DNA of 7,354 nt from Hyphomicrobiales bacterium (GTDB lineage: Bacteria; Pseudomonadota; Alphaproteobacteria; Rhizobiales; Aestuariivirgaceae): the NCBI GenBank assembly GCA_026987255.1, contig JALSNA010000422.1, forward strand, positions 1 through 7,354. The letters are read 5' to 3'. The notes under the pieces are model-generated. The model saw nothing but the letters and a program-made list of their open reading frames with translations, did no database searches and had not been told where the DNA came from. Position 1 is the first letter of the stretch. Each line of letters begins with the position of its first letter. Positions 1 through 5,931 of this stretch are shown in pieces. Made by a program: the position numbers and the translations under genes.

Positions 1-120
1 GATCCGTCCGCTTTCTTCGGCGCGCGCGATCACATCCTCGCCGCCTACCGCGATGTGCGCGACGGCCTGCTTGACCGCATCACCACCCGCTTCGGCTCGC
101 TTGCCGCACCGGGGGTGTGA
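1..120 (+). CDS. C-terminal fragment, possible low-molecular-weight phosphotyrosine phosphatase/arsenate reductase family protein
   Basis: Reading in frame from base 1 gives 39 codons and a TGA at 118-120, so this is the 3' end of a gene that begins outside the window. The tail contains DPSAFFGARDHILAAYRDV followed by RDGLLDRITTRFG. An acidic-proline start followed by a helix with an AYRxxRDxLxxRI pattern resembles the C-terminal helix of alphaproteobacterial low-molecular-weight phosphatase/ArsC-like proteins. The catalytic CX5R P-loop of that family sits at the N-terminus and is not in the window, so the family call is a tentative recollection of the tail. Codon use is GC-rich like the neighbours. 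The gene converges on glyS with 57 bp between the two stop codons. That this is coding is fairly secure; the product name is not. Confidence 0.5.
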   Translation, partial: DPSAFFGARDHILAAYRDVRDGLLDRITTRFGSLAAPGV

Positions 121-131
121 AGGAAAGAGCC

Positions 132-151
132 GGCAGCCCCCATGGGCAGCC
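132..151. terminator. Weak hairpin between convergent genes, possible bidirectional terminator
   Basis: Between the stop of the left-edge gene (120) and the stop of glyS (178), bases 132-134 (GGC) pair with 149-151 (GCC), and 136-139 (GCCC) pair with 144-147 (GGGC), with one A-A mismatch and a 4-base loop. Neither strand has a T tract after the stem, so it is not a classical intrinsic terminator. Its position between two convergent genes is the main argument for a role in transcript ending. Confidence 0.25.
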
Positions 152-177
152 ACCCCGCCAACCGCCGGGCCCGAAGC

Positions 178-2259
178 TCAGCCTTCGATCTTCGAGAAAT
201 CGGCCACGGTGGCGGCGGCGTCGCGGATGCGGGCGAGGAGTTTCAGGCGGTTTTCACGCAAGGTGGGATCCTCGGCATTGACAATGACCTTGTCGAAGAA
301 ATCGTCCACCGGAGCGCGCAGCCGCGCCAGGGCGGCCATGGCGGCGGCGAAATCCTCCGCCGCGATGGCTTTTTTCGCATTGGCGCGCGCCTGGCGCACC
401 GCCGTGGCCAGGGCCTTTTCCGCCCCGGTGATGAGCAGCCGGGCATCGGGGTCGCCGCCATAGGCGCGCTTGTCCCTTTTCTCCTCGATGCGCAGGATGT
501 TGGAGGCGCGCTTGACCCCGGCCAGCAGGTTCCGGCCGTCCTCCGTGGCCAGAAAGTCCTCCAGAGCCTTGACGCGGCGCACGACCATCAGCAGATCGTC
601 CTGATTCCCCAAGGCAAAGACGGCGTCGATCAGATCATGACGCACCCCCTGGTCGCGCAGGTGCACCTTCAGCCGTCCGGCCATGAAGGCCAGCAGATCA
701 GCGGCGATGTCTCCGGCATCGGCCTTGCCGGCATCGAAGGCGGGCGACAGCCGCACCCTGTCCTCCAGGAAGGCCGAAAGCGGCAACCTGAGCTCGTTTT
801 CCAGGATGATGCGGATGACGCCCAAGGCGGCGCGGCGCAGGGCGAAGGGATCGCGCGAGCCGGTGGGCTTTTCGTCCGCGGCCCAGAAATTGGCCAGCAG
901 GTCGATCTTGTCGGCCAGCGCCACGGCCACCGCTACCGGCTCGGAGGGCACCGAATCGGAAGGCCCTTGCGGCTTGTAGTGATCGGCGATGGCCTGGGCG
1001 ATGAAGGGCGGCACACAGCCCTTCAGGGCATAATACTTGCCCATGACGCCCTGCAGTTCGGGGAACTCGCCGACCATGCCGGTGGTCAGATCGGCCTTGG
1101 CCAGACGCGCCGCAAGGGCGGCCTCCTCCTCATCGGCATTGACGAAGGGGGCAAGCTCGCGCGCCAGGGCCTCCAGGCGGCGCACCCTGTCGCCCTGGCT
1201 GCCCAATCTGGCGTGGAAGGTGATGGCATCGAGCGCCGCAACGCGCTGATCCAGCGGCGTGGCCAGATCCGTCTCCCAGAAGAAGCGGGCATCGGCCAGG
1301 CGGGCGGCGATCACCCGGTTGTTGCCGGCGATGATCCTCTTGCCGCCATCGGCGCTTTGCAGGTTGGAGACCAGAAGATAGCGGTTGGCCAGCGCCCCGC
1401 CGTTCTTCGGATTGGTCAGGGCAAAGCACTTCTGGTGGCTGCGGATGGTGGAAATGATGACCTCCGGCGGCACCTCCAGGAAGCTTTCGTCGAACTCGCC
1501 CATGAGCACCACCGGCCATTCCACCAGACCGGCGGTTTCTTCCACCAGCCTTTCGTCCTCCACCAGCTCCAGGCCGGCGGCGGCGGCCAGTTTTTGCGCC
1601 TGCTGGCGGATGGCGGACATGCGCGCATCGCCATCCACGATGACGAAAGCCTCGCGCAGCTTGTCCTCGTATTCGGCAAAGGAGGAGACGGAAATTTCAC
1701 CGGGGGCCATGAAGCGGTGGCCGCGGGTCATGCTGCCGGAGCCGATGCCCTCGATCCGGAAGTCCACCACCTCGCCGCCCAGCAGGCAGATGATGGAATG
1801 CAAGGGGCGCACCCAGCGCAGCTTGTGGCGGCCCCAGCGCATGGACTTGGGCCATGGAAACTTGCGGATGATCTCCGGCAGGGCTTCGGCCAGGACATCG
1901 GCGGTGGGGCGGCCGGGCCTTTCGATGCGGGCCACGTAATAGGCCCCCTTCTTCTCGTCCGTCACCACGTCGCATTCGGCCAGGGTCAGGCCGGTGGCGC
2001 GCAAGAAGCCCTGGATGGCCTTCTCCGGGGCATCGATGCGCGGGCCGCGCCTCTCCTGGGAGACATCGGGGGTCTTTTGCGGCACATCTTCGATGACCAC
2101 GATCAGGCGGCGCGGGCCGGAGAGGGCGCGCGCATCACCGAAGCGCAATCCGGCCTCCTTGAGCGCCTCGCCCACCATGCGGGCGAGATCCCGCGCCCCG
2201 CGCTGTTGCAGGCGGGCGGGGATTTCTTCCGAAAACAGCTCGATGAACAGCTCGCTCAT
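178..2259 (-). CDS. glyS: Glycyl-tRNA synthetase beta subunit
   Basis: Beta subunit of the bacterial alpha2beta2 glycine-tRNA ligase, which charges tRNA(Gly) in the cytoplasm. The alpha subunit supplies the class II active site and the beta subunit provides tRNA recognition. The product is 693 residues, close to the E. coli GlyS length of 689. It opens with [15 protein letters not shown], the typical GlyS N-terminus. Characteristic stretches are [11 protein letters not shown] (about 133-143), [10 protein letters not shown] (272-281), [17 protein letters not shown] (388-404), LADKIDLL (448-455) and [16 protein letters not shown] (465-480). The last ~100 residues form the helical DALR-type anticodon-binding region. 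The frame stays open upstream to 2424, but that would overlap glyQ by 169 bp. ATG at 2259 is chosen because of the family N-terminus, the ATGA overlap with the glyQ stop and a good Shine-Dalgarno 7 nt upstream. No truncation or frameshift is seen. Confidence 0.97.
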   Translation of the reverse strand: MSELFIELFSEEIPARLQQRGARDLARMVGEALKEAGLRFGDARALSGPRRLIVVIEDVPQKTPDVSQERRGPRIDAPEKAIQGFLRATGLTLAECDVVTDEKKGAYYVARIERPGRPTADVLAEALPEIIRKFPWPKSMRWGRHKLRWVRPLHSIICLLGGEVVDFRIEGIGSGSMTRGHRFMAPGEISVSSFAEYEDKLREAFVIVDGDARMSAIRQQAQKLAAAAGLELVEDERLVEETAGLVEWPVVLMGEFDESFLEVPPEVIISTIRSHQKCFALTNPKNGGALANRYLLVSNLQSADGGKRIIAGNNRVIAARLADARFFWETDLATPLDQRVAALDAITFHARLGSQGDRVRRLEALARELAPFVNADEEEAALAARLAKADLTTGMVGEFPELQGVMGKYYALKGCVPPFIAQAIADHYKPQGPSDSVPSEPVAVAVALADKIDLLANFWAADEKPTGSRDPFALRRAALGVIRIILENELRLPLSAFLEDRVRLSPAFDAGKADAGDIAADLLAFMAGRLKVHLRDQGVRHDLIDAVFALGNQDDLLMVVRRVKALEDFLATEDGRNLLAGVKRASNILRIEEKRDKRAYGGDPDARLLITGAEKALATAVRQARANAKKAIAAEDFAAAMAALARLRAPVDDFFDKVIVNAEDPTLRENRLKLLARIRDAAATVADFSKIEG

Positions 2260-3197
2260 TGGCCCGCCTCCCGCTTGCAGCCGCCGCCGGCCCTGGTTCT
2301 CGCCCAGGCCTCGCAGCAGCCCTTGGCCAGGGCGCGCACCCTGAGGATATAGGCCTGCCGCTCGGTCACCGAAATGACGCCGCGCGCATCGAGCAGGTTG
2401 AAGACATGGGAGGCCTTGATGCACTGGTCATAGGCCGGCTGGGCCAGCAGGTGGCAATCACCCTTGTCCCCCTCCTTGAGCAGGCGGGCGCATTCGGCTT
2501 CCGCGTCCTCGAAATGCCGTTGCAGCATGTCCGTGTCGGCATATTCGAAATTGTAGCGCGAATATTCCTCTTCGGCCTGCAGGAAGACATCGCCATAGGT
2601 GACCTTGTCATCCCCCTGGCCGCCGTTGAAGTTCAGCTCATAGACATTGTCCACGCCCTGCACATACATGGCCAGCCGCTCCAGGCCATAGGTGAGCTCG
2701 CCGGAGACCGGATCGCAATCGAGCCCGCCGACCTGCTGGAAATAGGTGAACTGGCTGACCTCCATGCCATCGCACCAGACCTCCCAGCCCAGCCCCCAGG
2801 CGCCCAGGGTGGGGCTTTCCCAGTCATCCTCGACGAAGCGGATGTCATGGACCGCAGAATCGATGCCGATGGCCGCCAGGGAGCCCAGATAGAGCTCCTG
2901 CAAATCATCCGGCGAGGGCTTGAGGATGACCTGATACTGGTAATAGTGCTGCAAGCGATTGGGGTTTTCGCCATAGCGGCCATCCGAAGGGCGGCGGCAG
3001 GGCTGCACATAGGCCGCCTTCCACGGCAGCGGGCCGATGGAGCGCAAGGTGGTGGCCGGGTGAAAGGTGCCCGCGCCCACCTCCATGTCATAGGGCTGCA
3101 GGATGACGCAGCCGTGCCCGGCCCAGTAGTCATGCAAGGTCAGGATGAGATCCTGAAAGGAGGTCTTGGGGGAGCGCCCCCCTGTGGTGTCGCTCAT
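2256..3197 (-). CDS. glyQ: Glycyl-tRNA synthetase alpha subunit
   Basis: Catalytic alpha subunit of the two-subunit class II glycine-tRNA ligase; it makes glycyl-adenylate and transfers glycine to tRNA(Gly) together with GlyS. From the ATG at 3197 the protein has 313 residues (E. coli GlyQ has 303). It shows the family N-terminus [18 protein letters not shown] (13-30), [16 protein letters not shown] (41-56), the motif 2 region [19 protein letters not shown] (63-81), [20 protein letters not shown] (134-153) and the class II motif 3 segment [15 protein letters not shown] (166-180). An in-frame ATG at 3227 would add 10 residues ([10 protein letters not shown]) that are not family-like. 3197 is preferred because GlyQ proteins begin shortly before the SFQDLI segment, and an AGGGCGG stretch lies 6 nt upstream. 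The stop overlaps the glyS start by 4 bp. A MITE-like element ends 45 bp upstream of the start, so the promoter lies either in that short gap, in the element, or beyond it. Confidence 0.97.
   Translation of the reverse strand: MSDTTGGRSPKTSFQDLILTLHDYWAGHGCVILQPYDMEVGAGTFHPATTLRSIGPLPWKAAYVQPCRRPSDGRYGENPNRLQHYYQYQVILKPSPDDLQELYLGSLAAIGIDSAVHDIRFVEDDWESPTLGAWGLGWEVWCDGMEVSQFTYFQQVGGLDCDPVSGELTYGLERLAMYVQGVDNVYELNFNGGQGDDKVTYGDVFLQAEEEYSRYNFEYADTDMLQRHFEDAEAECARLLKEGDKGDCHLLAQPAYDQCIKASHVFNLLDARGVISVTERQAYILRVRALAKGCCEAWARTRAGGGCKREAGQ
2267..2272 (-). promoter_or_regulatory. Ribosome binding site of glyS (inside glyQ 3' end)
   Basis: On the minus strand GGGAGG lies 7 nt before the ATG at 2259. 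It sits inside the last codons of glyQ and decides the glyS start against the longer open frame. Together with the ATGA overlap it supports coupled translation of the two subunits in equal amounts. Confidence 0.75.
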
Positions 3198-3242
3198 GGT
3201 GATCCGCCCTGGGAATACAGGTTGCATTGCCCACCCTGATTA

Positions 3243-3263
3243 GGGTCTGTTGACGTTTGCCAG
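3243..3263 (+). repeat. Left terminal inverted repeat of the MITE-like element
   Basis: These 21 bp are the exact reverse complement of 3488-3508. With the flanking TA on each side the identity spans 23 bp. The outermost base is G and the repeat is GGG-tipped. Confidence 0.9.
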
Positions 3264-3282
3264 GTCACACCGGTTTCAGCTC

Positions 3283-3469
3283 AAAATTCACCAGTGCCAG
3301 CCAATTTTGTGCAGACAGGGTGATCCCCTTTCAAGCAGAATTTGCGCCGCAATGGTGGATTTTGGCGAAATCCCCCAAGGGACGCGGCGAAAATTGCCCC
3401 CAGCGCGCGAATTTTCCCTTCCGATCGGACGATCGCCGCGGTCAAATTCATCACGCTGAAAGCAATTTT
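3283..3469. repeat. Mirror-symmetric array of eight A/T boxes inside the element
   Basis: Eight hexamers of the AAAATT/AATTTT type start at 3283, 3303, 3338, 3358, 3390, 3410, 3444 and 3464 in an otherwise GC-rich stretch. They form four pairs, each separated by exactly 20 bp start to start, with pair-to-pair steps of 35, 32 and 34 bp. Reflected about the element centre, each box falls on another within 1-2 bp, although the sequence between boxes has diverged. GGCGAAAATTGC at 3386-3397 is a perfect inverted copy of 3462-3473. Spacings of about two and three helical turns would put the boxes on one face of the helix; a role in bending or protein binding is inference. Confidence 0.6.
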
Positions 3470-3487
3470 CGCCAGCGCCGGTGCGAT

Positions 3488-3508
3488 CTGGCAAACGTCA
3501 ACAGACCC
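3488..3508 (-). repeat. Right terminal inverted repeat of the MITE-like element
   Basis: Exact reverse complement of 3243-3263, followed by TA at 3509-3510. It ends 21 bp before the stop codon of the 72-residue gene, so the insertion did not damage that coding sequence. Confidence 0.9.
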
Positions 3509-3529
3509 TAGGGGGCTTGGCATGCAAGG

Positions 3530-3748
3530 TCAATCGTCCGATGGCTCGTAGATGCCGGTTTTGGGGTCTTTTTTCAGCGTCACGGTCTTTTCCCCCTTGC
3601 GATGCCCGCCGCGCACCTTGCCGGTATCCTTTCCGCGGCGCGATCCGGAGGCCTTGTCGCGCATCCGCGCCTCGCGCTCGCGCAGGAACTTGAAGGTCAT
3701 GAAGACCAGGGCCATGACGAGCACAAAGATGAAAAACTTCGCCAGCAT
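3530..3748 (-). CDS. Small single-pass membrane protein with basic tail, 72 residues, function unknown
   Basis: I do not recognise a named family. From the ATG at 3748 the product begins MLAKFFIFVLVMALVFMTF, an uncleaved hydrophobic segment (about residues 3-19). A very basic stretch follows (KFLREREARMRDK, then SGSRRGKDTGKVRGGHRKGEK to about residue 52), then a C-terminal TVTLKKDPKTGIYEPSDD ending in acidic residues. This predicts an inner-membrane anchor with a positively charged cytoplasmic tail. The frame is open to 3790, but the start at 3748 is chosen because AGAGGAAGG lies just upstream (GAGG 7 nt from ATG) and because the upstream extension lacks hydrophobicity and overlaps the methyltransferase. 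It starts 16 bp after the methyltransferase stop, so it is probably co-transcribed with it. The DPKTGIYEP tail looks like a conserved short motif but its role is unknown. Confidence 0.8.
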   Translation of the reverse strand: MLAKFFIFVLVMALVFMTFKFLREREARMRDKASGSRRGKDTGKVRGGHRKGEKTVTLKKDPKTGIYEPSDD

Positions 3749-3764
3749 GTGCCTTCCTCTTGGC

Positions 3765-4529
3765 TCAGCGCAGGGACAAGGGCGCGCCATTGCGCAGGAT
3801 GTTCTCCGCCTCAGGGGTATAGCCCCCGCCGTCGCGATGCAAGACCAGGGGCGGCAAAAGGCTCACCGGCGCGGCGGAGGCCTTCACGCCCTGGATGATG
3901 ACGCGCCCGGCGGGCTCTTGCGGGCTGGCCGCCAGGGGCAGGATGCGGATGTCCCCCAGATGACGGGCAAAGGCGCACAGCAGCGCATCCAGGCTGGCGG
4001 CGGGATAAATGATGCTCACCGTGCCGCGCGGGCGCACCATGGCGGCCAGCACCCTGATCCAGGCGGCCAGATCGTCTTTGGCGAAGGCATGGGCGGCGGC
4101 GCGCTGCGGAAGCGGCGAGGCGGCGATGCGGCCGCGCTGGTAATAGGGCGGATTGGCGAAGGCATGGGCAAAGGTTCCATGGCGCGGCCATTGCGCCAGA
4201 TCCTGGCGCATGGCCTTGCGCACGTCGCCGCGCAGCACCTGCAACTGACTGGCAAAGCCATTGCGCGCGGCGTTCTTCTCCGCCAGCAGGGCGGCGCGGC
4301 CGTCGAGCTCCACGCCGGTGACATGGCAGCCATCCACCCGGGCGAGCAGGCAAAGGGCGGCCACGCCATGCCCCAGGCCGGCCTCGAAGACGGCATCTCC
4401 CGCAGTGGCCGGAACGGCGGCTGCCAGAAACACCGAATCGCTGCCGGCGCGAAAGCCCTTCTTCGGTTGCAGAATGCGCAACCGCCCGCCCAGGAAGCCA
4501 TCGTCGGTAAAAGGGGTATCTTCCGTCAT
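3765..4529 (-). CDS. SAM-dependent N6-adenine methyltransferase, tRNA1(Val) A37 (TrmN6/YfiC, COG4123) type
   Basis: Predicted class I SAM-dependent methyltransferase of 254 residues, the usual size for the YfiC/TrmN6 group, which methylates N6 of adenine 37 next to the anticodon of tRNA1(Val) in E. coli. The N-terminus contains LQPKKGFRAGSDSVFLAAAV (20-39), typical of the group. The SAM-binding motif I is VFEAGLGHG (47-55), motif II ends in VTGVELDG (70-77), and the catalytic motif of N6-adenine enzymes is NPPYY (126-130). The usual D/E-x-G-x-G core is kept as EAGLGHG. Start and stop are well placed: its ATG overlaps the stop of the DUF2007 gene by 4 bp, and the 72-residue gene follows 16 bp downstream. 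A tRNA substrate is inferred from the family; exact tRNA specificity cannot be read from the sequence. Confidence 0.87.
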   Translation of the reverse strand: MTEDTPFTDDGFLGGRLRILQPKKGFRAGSDSVFLAAAVPATAGDAVFEAGLGHGVAALCLLARVDGCHVTGVELDGRAALLAEKNAARNGFASQLQVLRGDVRKAMRQDLAQWPRHGTFAHAFANPPYYQRGRIAASPLPQRAAAHAFAKDDLAAWIRVLAAMVRPRGTVSIIYPAASLDALLCAFARHLGDIRILPLAASPQEPAGRVIIQGVKASAAPVSLLPPLVLHRDGGGYTPEAENILRNGAPLSLR

Positions 4530-4750
4530 TTTTCCGGCGCCGTCAGATATTCGCCGATTTGCGCCAGCGCGCGCCGGGCCGCCGCCTCATCCCCGGAGCG
4601 CACCATCAGGCGGCGCGGGATGGCCCCGATGGATCCTTCCACGGAGGACACATGCCCGTCGAAGACAACCGCCTCTATCCCCGCATCGGCCAGCAGATGG
4701 CGGGCGAAAGAGAGCACGACCGGATCGTTGGTCTTCACGATCTCACGCAT
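4526..4750 (-). CDS. DUF2007 domain protein
   Basis: Small protein of 74 residues matching the DUF2007 family, described only as a putative prokaryotic signal-transducing protein. The recognisable pattern is MREIVKTNDPVVLSFARHLL, then ADAGIEAVVFDGHVSSVEGS and IGAIPRRLMV, with a final helix SGDEAAARRALAQIGEYL. This gives a compact ferredoxin-like fold with no catalytic residues evident. An upstream GTG at 4777 is in frame, but the ATG at 4750 fits the family N-terminus and has AAGGA 8 nt upstream. The stop overlaps the methyltransferase start (ATGA). Pairing of DUF2007 with this methyltransferase and with a divergent prenyl diphosphate synthase is, from memory, a recurring alphaproteobacterial arrangement. 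The molecular role is unknown. Confidence 0.88.
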   Translation of the reverse strand: MREIVKTNDPVVLSFARHLLADAGIEAVVFDGHVSSVEGSIGAIPRRLMVRSGDEAAARRALAQIGEYLTAPEK

Positions 4751-4758
4751 GGGCAATA

Positions 4759-4763
4759 TCCTT
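4759..4763 (-). promoter_or_regulatory. Ribosome binding site deciding the DUF2007 start
   Basis: AAGGA on the minus strand is 8 nt upstream of the ATG at 4750. It lies inside the longer reading that would begin at GTG 4777, which supports the shorter protein. Confidence 0.55.
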
Positions 4764-4825
4764 GCAACAAGCGCCACATGCCGGAAAGTCTAGCAATTTC
4801 CGTCACAAGAGGCTACAGGCCGTGC

Positions 4826-4854
4826 TTGCCGGAGGCAAAAAATCCCCTTATACC
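4826..4854 (+). promoter_or_regulatory. Candidate sigma70-type promoter of the prenyl diphosphate synthase gene
   Basis: TTGCCG (4826-4831) and TATACC (4849-4854) are separated by 17 bp and match the -35 and -10 consensus at four of six positions each, with the key TTG and TATA parts kept. It lies 53 bp upstream of the start codon in the 157-bp divergent gap, with an AAAAAA run in the spacer. The small palindrome TTGCC-GGA-GGCAA (4826-4838) overlaps the -35 box and could be an operator, but it may be chance. I found no convincing promoter for the DUF2007 direction in the same gap. Confidence 0.45.
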
Positions 4855-4907
4855 TGCTGGCGCGCACGGGAGCGCGGCGGTGCAGGTCAGTCAAGGCGGG
4901 ATGAACA

Positions 4908-5927
4908 ATGGGTGTTGTTGTGCCATTGGGAGAGAAGAACGATGGAGGCCGCGCCTCCTTGCAGCCCTTGCTGGATCTCGTGGCGCCCGACATGGAGCGC
5001 ATCAACGAGACCATCCTCTCCCATGCCCAGTCGCACGTCGACATGATCCCGCAACTGGCCGGGCACCTGATCAATTCCGGCGGCAAGCGCCTGCGCCCCA
5101 TGCTCACCCTGGCCACCTCGCGCATGTTCGGCTACGAGGGCGAACATCACATCCCGCTGGCCACGGCGGTGGAGTTCATGCACACCGCCACCTTGCTGCA
5201 CGATGACGTGGTGGACGAAAGCGACTGGCGGCGCGGCAAGAAGGCGGCGCGCCTGATCTGGGGCAACCAGGCCTCGGTGCTGGTGGGCGATTATCTGCTT
5301 GGACAGGCCTTCAAGATGATGGTCGAAACCGGCATTCTGGAAGCCTTGCGCATTCTTTCCAACGCGGCGGCGATCATCGCCGAGGGTGAAGTGCTGCAAC
5401 TGGCGGCGCAAAACGACGTCTCGACCACCGAGGACGCCTACATGGAGGTCATCGACGCCAAGACGGCGGCCCTGTTCTCGGCCGCGGCCGAGCTCGGCGC
5501 GGTGGTGGCGAAGCGCCCGCGCGAGGAGCAGGAAGCCCTGGTTTCCTATGGCCGCAACCTGGGCATCGCCTTTCAGCTCGTCGATGACGCGCTGGACTAT
5601 GCCGGCGAGAGCGACAAGCTGGGCAAGGCCACCGGCGATGATTTCAGGGAGGGCAAGATCACCCTGCCGGTGGTGCTCTCCTACCGGCGCGGCAGCGGTG
5701 AGGAGCGCGCCTTCTGGAAACGGGTGATGGAAAAGGGCGAGCAAAGGGAGGGCGATCTGGAGCAGGCCCTTGAGATCATGAACCGCCATGACGCCATCAC
5801 CGGAACCATGGAGCGGGCCCGCCACTATGGCGCCATCGCCCGCGATGCCATGGCCTGGTTCCCGCAATCGGGGCCGCGCGATGCGCTCATGGAGGCGGTG
5901 GATTTCTGCATCGCCCGGGTGAGCTGA
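4908..5927 (+). CDS. ispB: Long-chain all-trans polyprenyl diphosphate synthase (octaprenyl/decaprenyl)
   Basis: Predicted trans-prenyltransferase that extends farnesyl diphosphate with isopentenyl diphosphate to make the C40/C50 side chain of ubiquinone. The product is 339 residues, in the range of IspB/DdsA. The substrate-binding GGKRLRP is at 58-64. The first Asp-rich motif is DDVVD (99-103), in the context EFMHTATLLHDDVVDESDWR shared by IspB-type enzymes, and the second is DDALD (226-230) in GIAFQLVDDALDYAG. KTAALF (185-190) is also conserved. The residues before the first Asp-rich motif are the TATLLH type, without the aromatic residues that limit short-chain synthases, so a long-chain product is expected. 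Chain length (octa- versus decaprenyl) cannot be told from sequence alone; alphaproteobacteria often make Q10, in which case ddsA would be the better symbol. The ATG at 4908 is the natural start, with an AAGG-containing purine stretch 11 nt upstream. The gene is divergent from the DUF2007 gene and converges on the DUF2336 gene with a 4-bp gap. Confidence 0.92.
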   Translation: MGVVVPLGEKNDGGRASLQPLLDLVAPDMERINETILSHAQSHVDMIPQLAGHLINSGGKRLRPMLTLATSRMFGYEGEHHIPLATAVEFMHTATLLHDDVVDESDWRRGKKAARLIWGNQASVLVGDYLLGQAFKMMVETGILEALRILSNAAAIIAEGEVLQLAAQNDVSTTEDAYMEVIDAKTAALFSAAAELGAVVAKRPREEQEALVSYGRNLGIAFQLVDDALDYAGESDKLGKATGDDFREGKITLPVVLSYRRGSGEERAFWKRVMEKGEQREGDLEQALEIMNRHDAITGTMERARHYGAIARDAMAWFPQSGPRDALMEAVDFCIARVS

Positions 5928-5931
5928 AGGA

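Larger units (their letters stand above)
3243..3508. mobile_element. MITE-like non-autonomous element, 266 bp, TA target duplication
   Basis: The region between glyQ and the 72-residue gene has perfect 21-bp terminal inverted repeats, beginning GGGTCTGTTGACG at the left and ending CGTCAACAGACCC at the right. Both ends are flanked by TA (3241-3242 and 3509-3510), consistent with a TA target-site duplication. The match continues imperfectly inward (CACCGG at 3268-3273 against CCGGTG at 3478-3483). The interior has no plausible coding sequence: short open frames on both strands show no transposase features. TA duplications are typical of IS630/Tc1-mariner-type elements and of some IS5-family groups, and the GGGTCTGTTGAC-type end fits an IS5-family relative better in my recollection, but this assignment is uncertain. 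Bases 3198-3529 contain no other gene. Alternatives are a structured RNA or a REP-type intergenic repeat; the TA-flanked perfect ends argue for transposition. Confidence 0.8.
3222..3527. repeat. Flanking imperfect inverted repeat: older hairpin now split by the inserted element
   Basis: Joining the sequence left of the element (to 3242) to the sequence right of it (from 3511) gives a foldable site. TTGCAT at 3222-3227 pairs with ATGCAA at 3522-3527. GCCC at 3229-3232 pairs with GGGC at 3513-3516, and CCT at 3235-3237 pairs with A3242 plus GG at 3511-3512, with a 2-nt bulge and a GATT loop. This hairpin would have stood directly after the stop codon of the 72-residue gene and before glyQ. It has no T tract, so calling it a terminator is an inference from position only. 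Confidence 0.45.

Noticed and set aside
142..2352. A 736-codon open frame on the plus strand opposite glyS
   Set aside because: It is in exact codon register with glyS. In GC-rich genes the sense codons TTA, CTA and TCA, which read as stops on the other strand, are rare, so long antisense frames are expected. Its translation is low-complexity Gly/Ala/His/Gln-rich and family-less, while glyS is full-length and conserved.
3222..3227. ATG at 3227 as an alternative glyQ start
   Set aside because: It adds ten residues not typical of GlyQ, and the ATG falls inside the flanking palindrome arm. The ATG at 3197 fits the family length and N-terminus better, though N-terminal data would settle it.
2259..3239. 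A 326-codon plus-strand frame opposite glyQ
   Set aside because: Same in-register antisense effect; no recognisable domain, and glyQ is unmistakable on the other strand.
3243..3508. CRISPR array or riboswitch reading of the repeated A/T boxes
   Set aside because: The boxes are only six bases, the spacing is 20/32-35 bp, no long direct repeat exists, and the block has transposon-type ends. No T-box, glycine riboswitch or other leader motif was recognised upstream of glyQ.
3250..3523. Several 69-84-codon frames on both strands within the MITE-like element
   Set aside because: They lack ribosome sites and transposase-like residues and are by-products of a palindromic GC-rich sequence.
3552..4793. 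A 413-codon plus-strand frame across the 72-residue, methyltransferase and DUF2007 genes
   Set aside because: It runs antisense to three genes with good ribosome sites, ATGA coupling and family motifs. Its translation is biased and matches nothing known.
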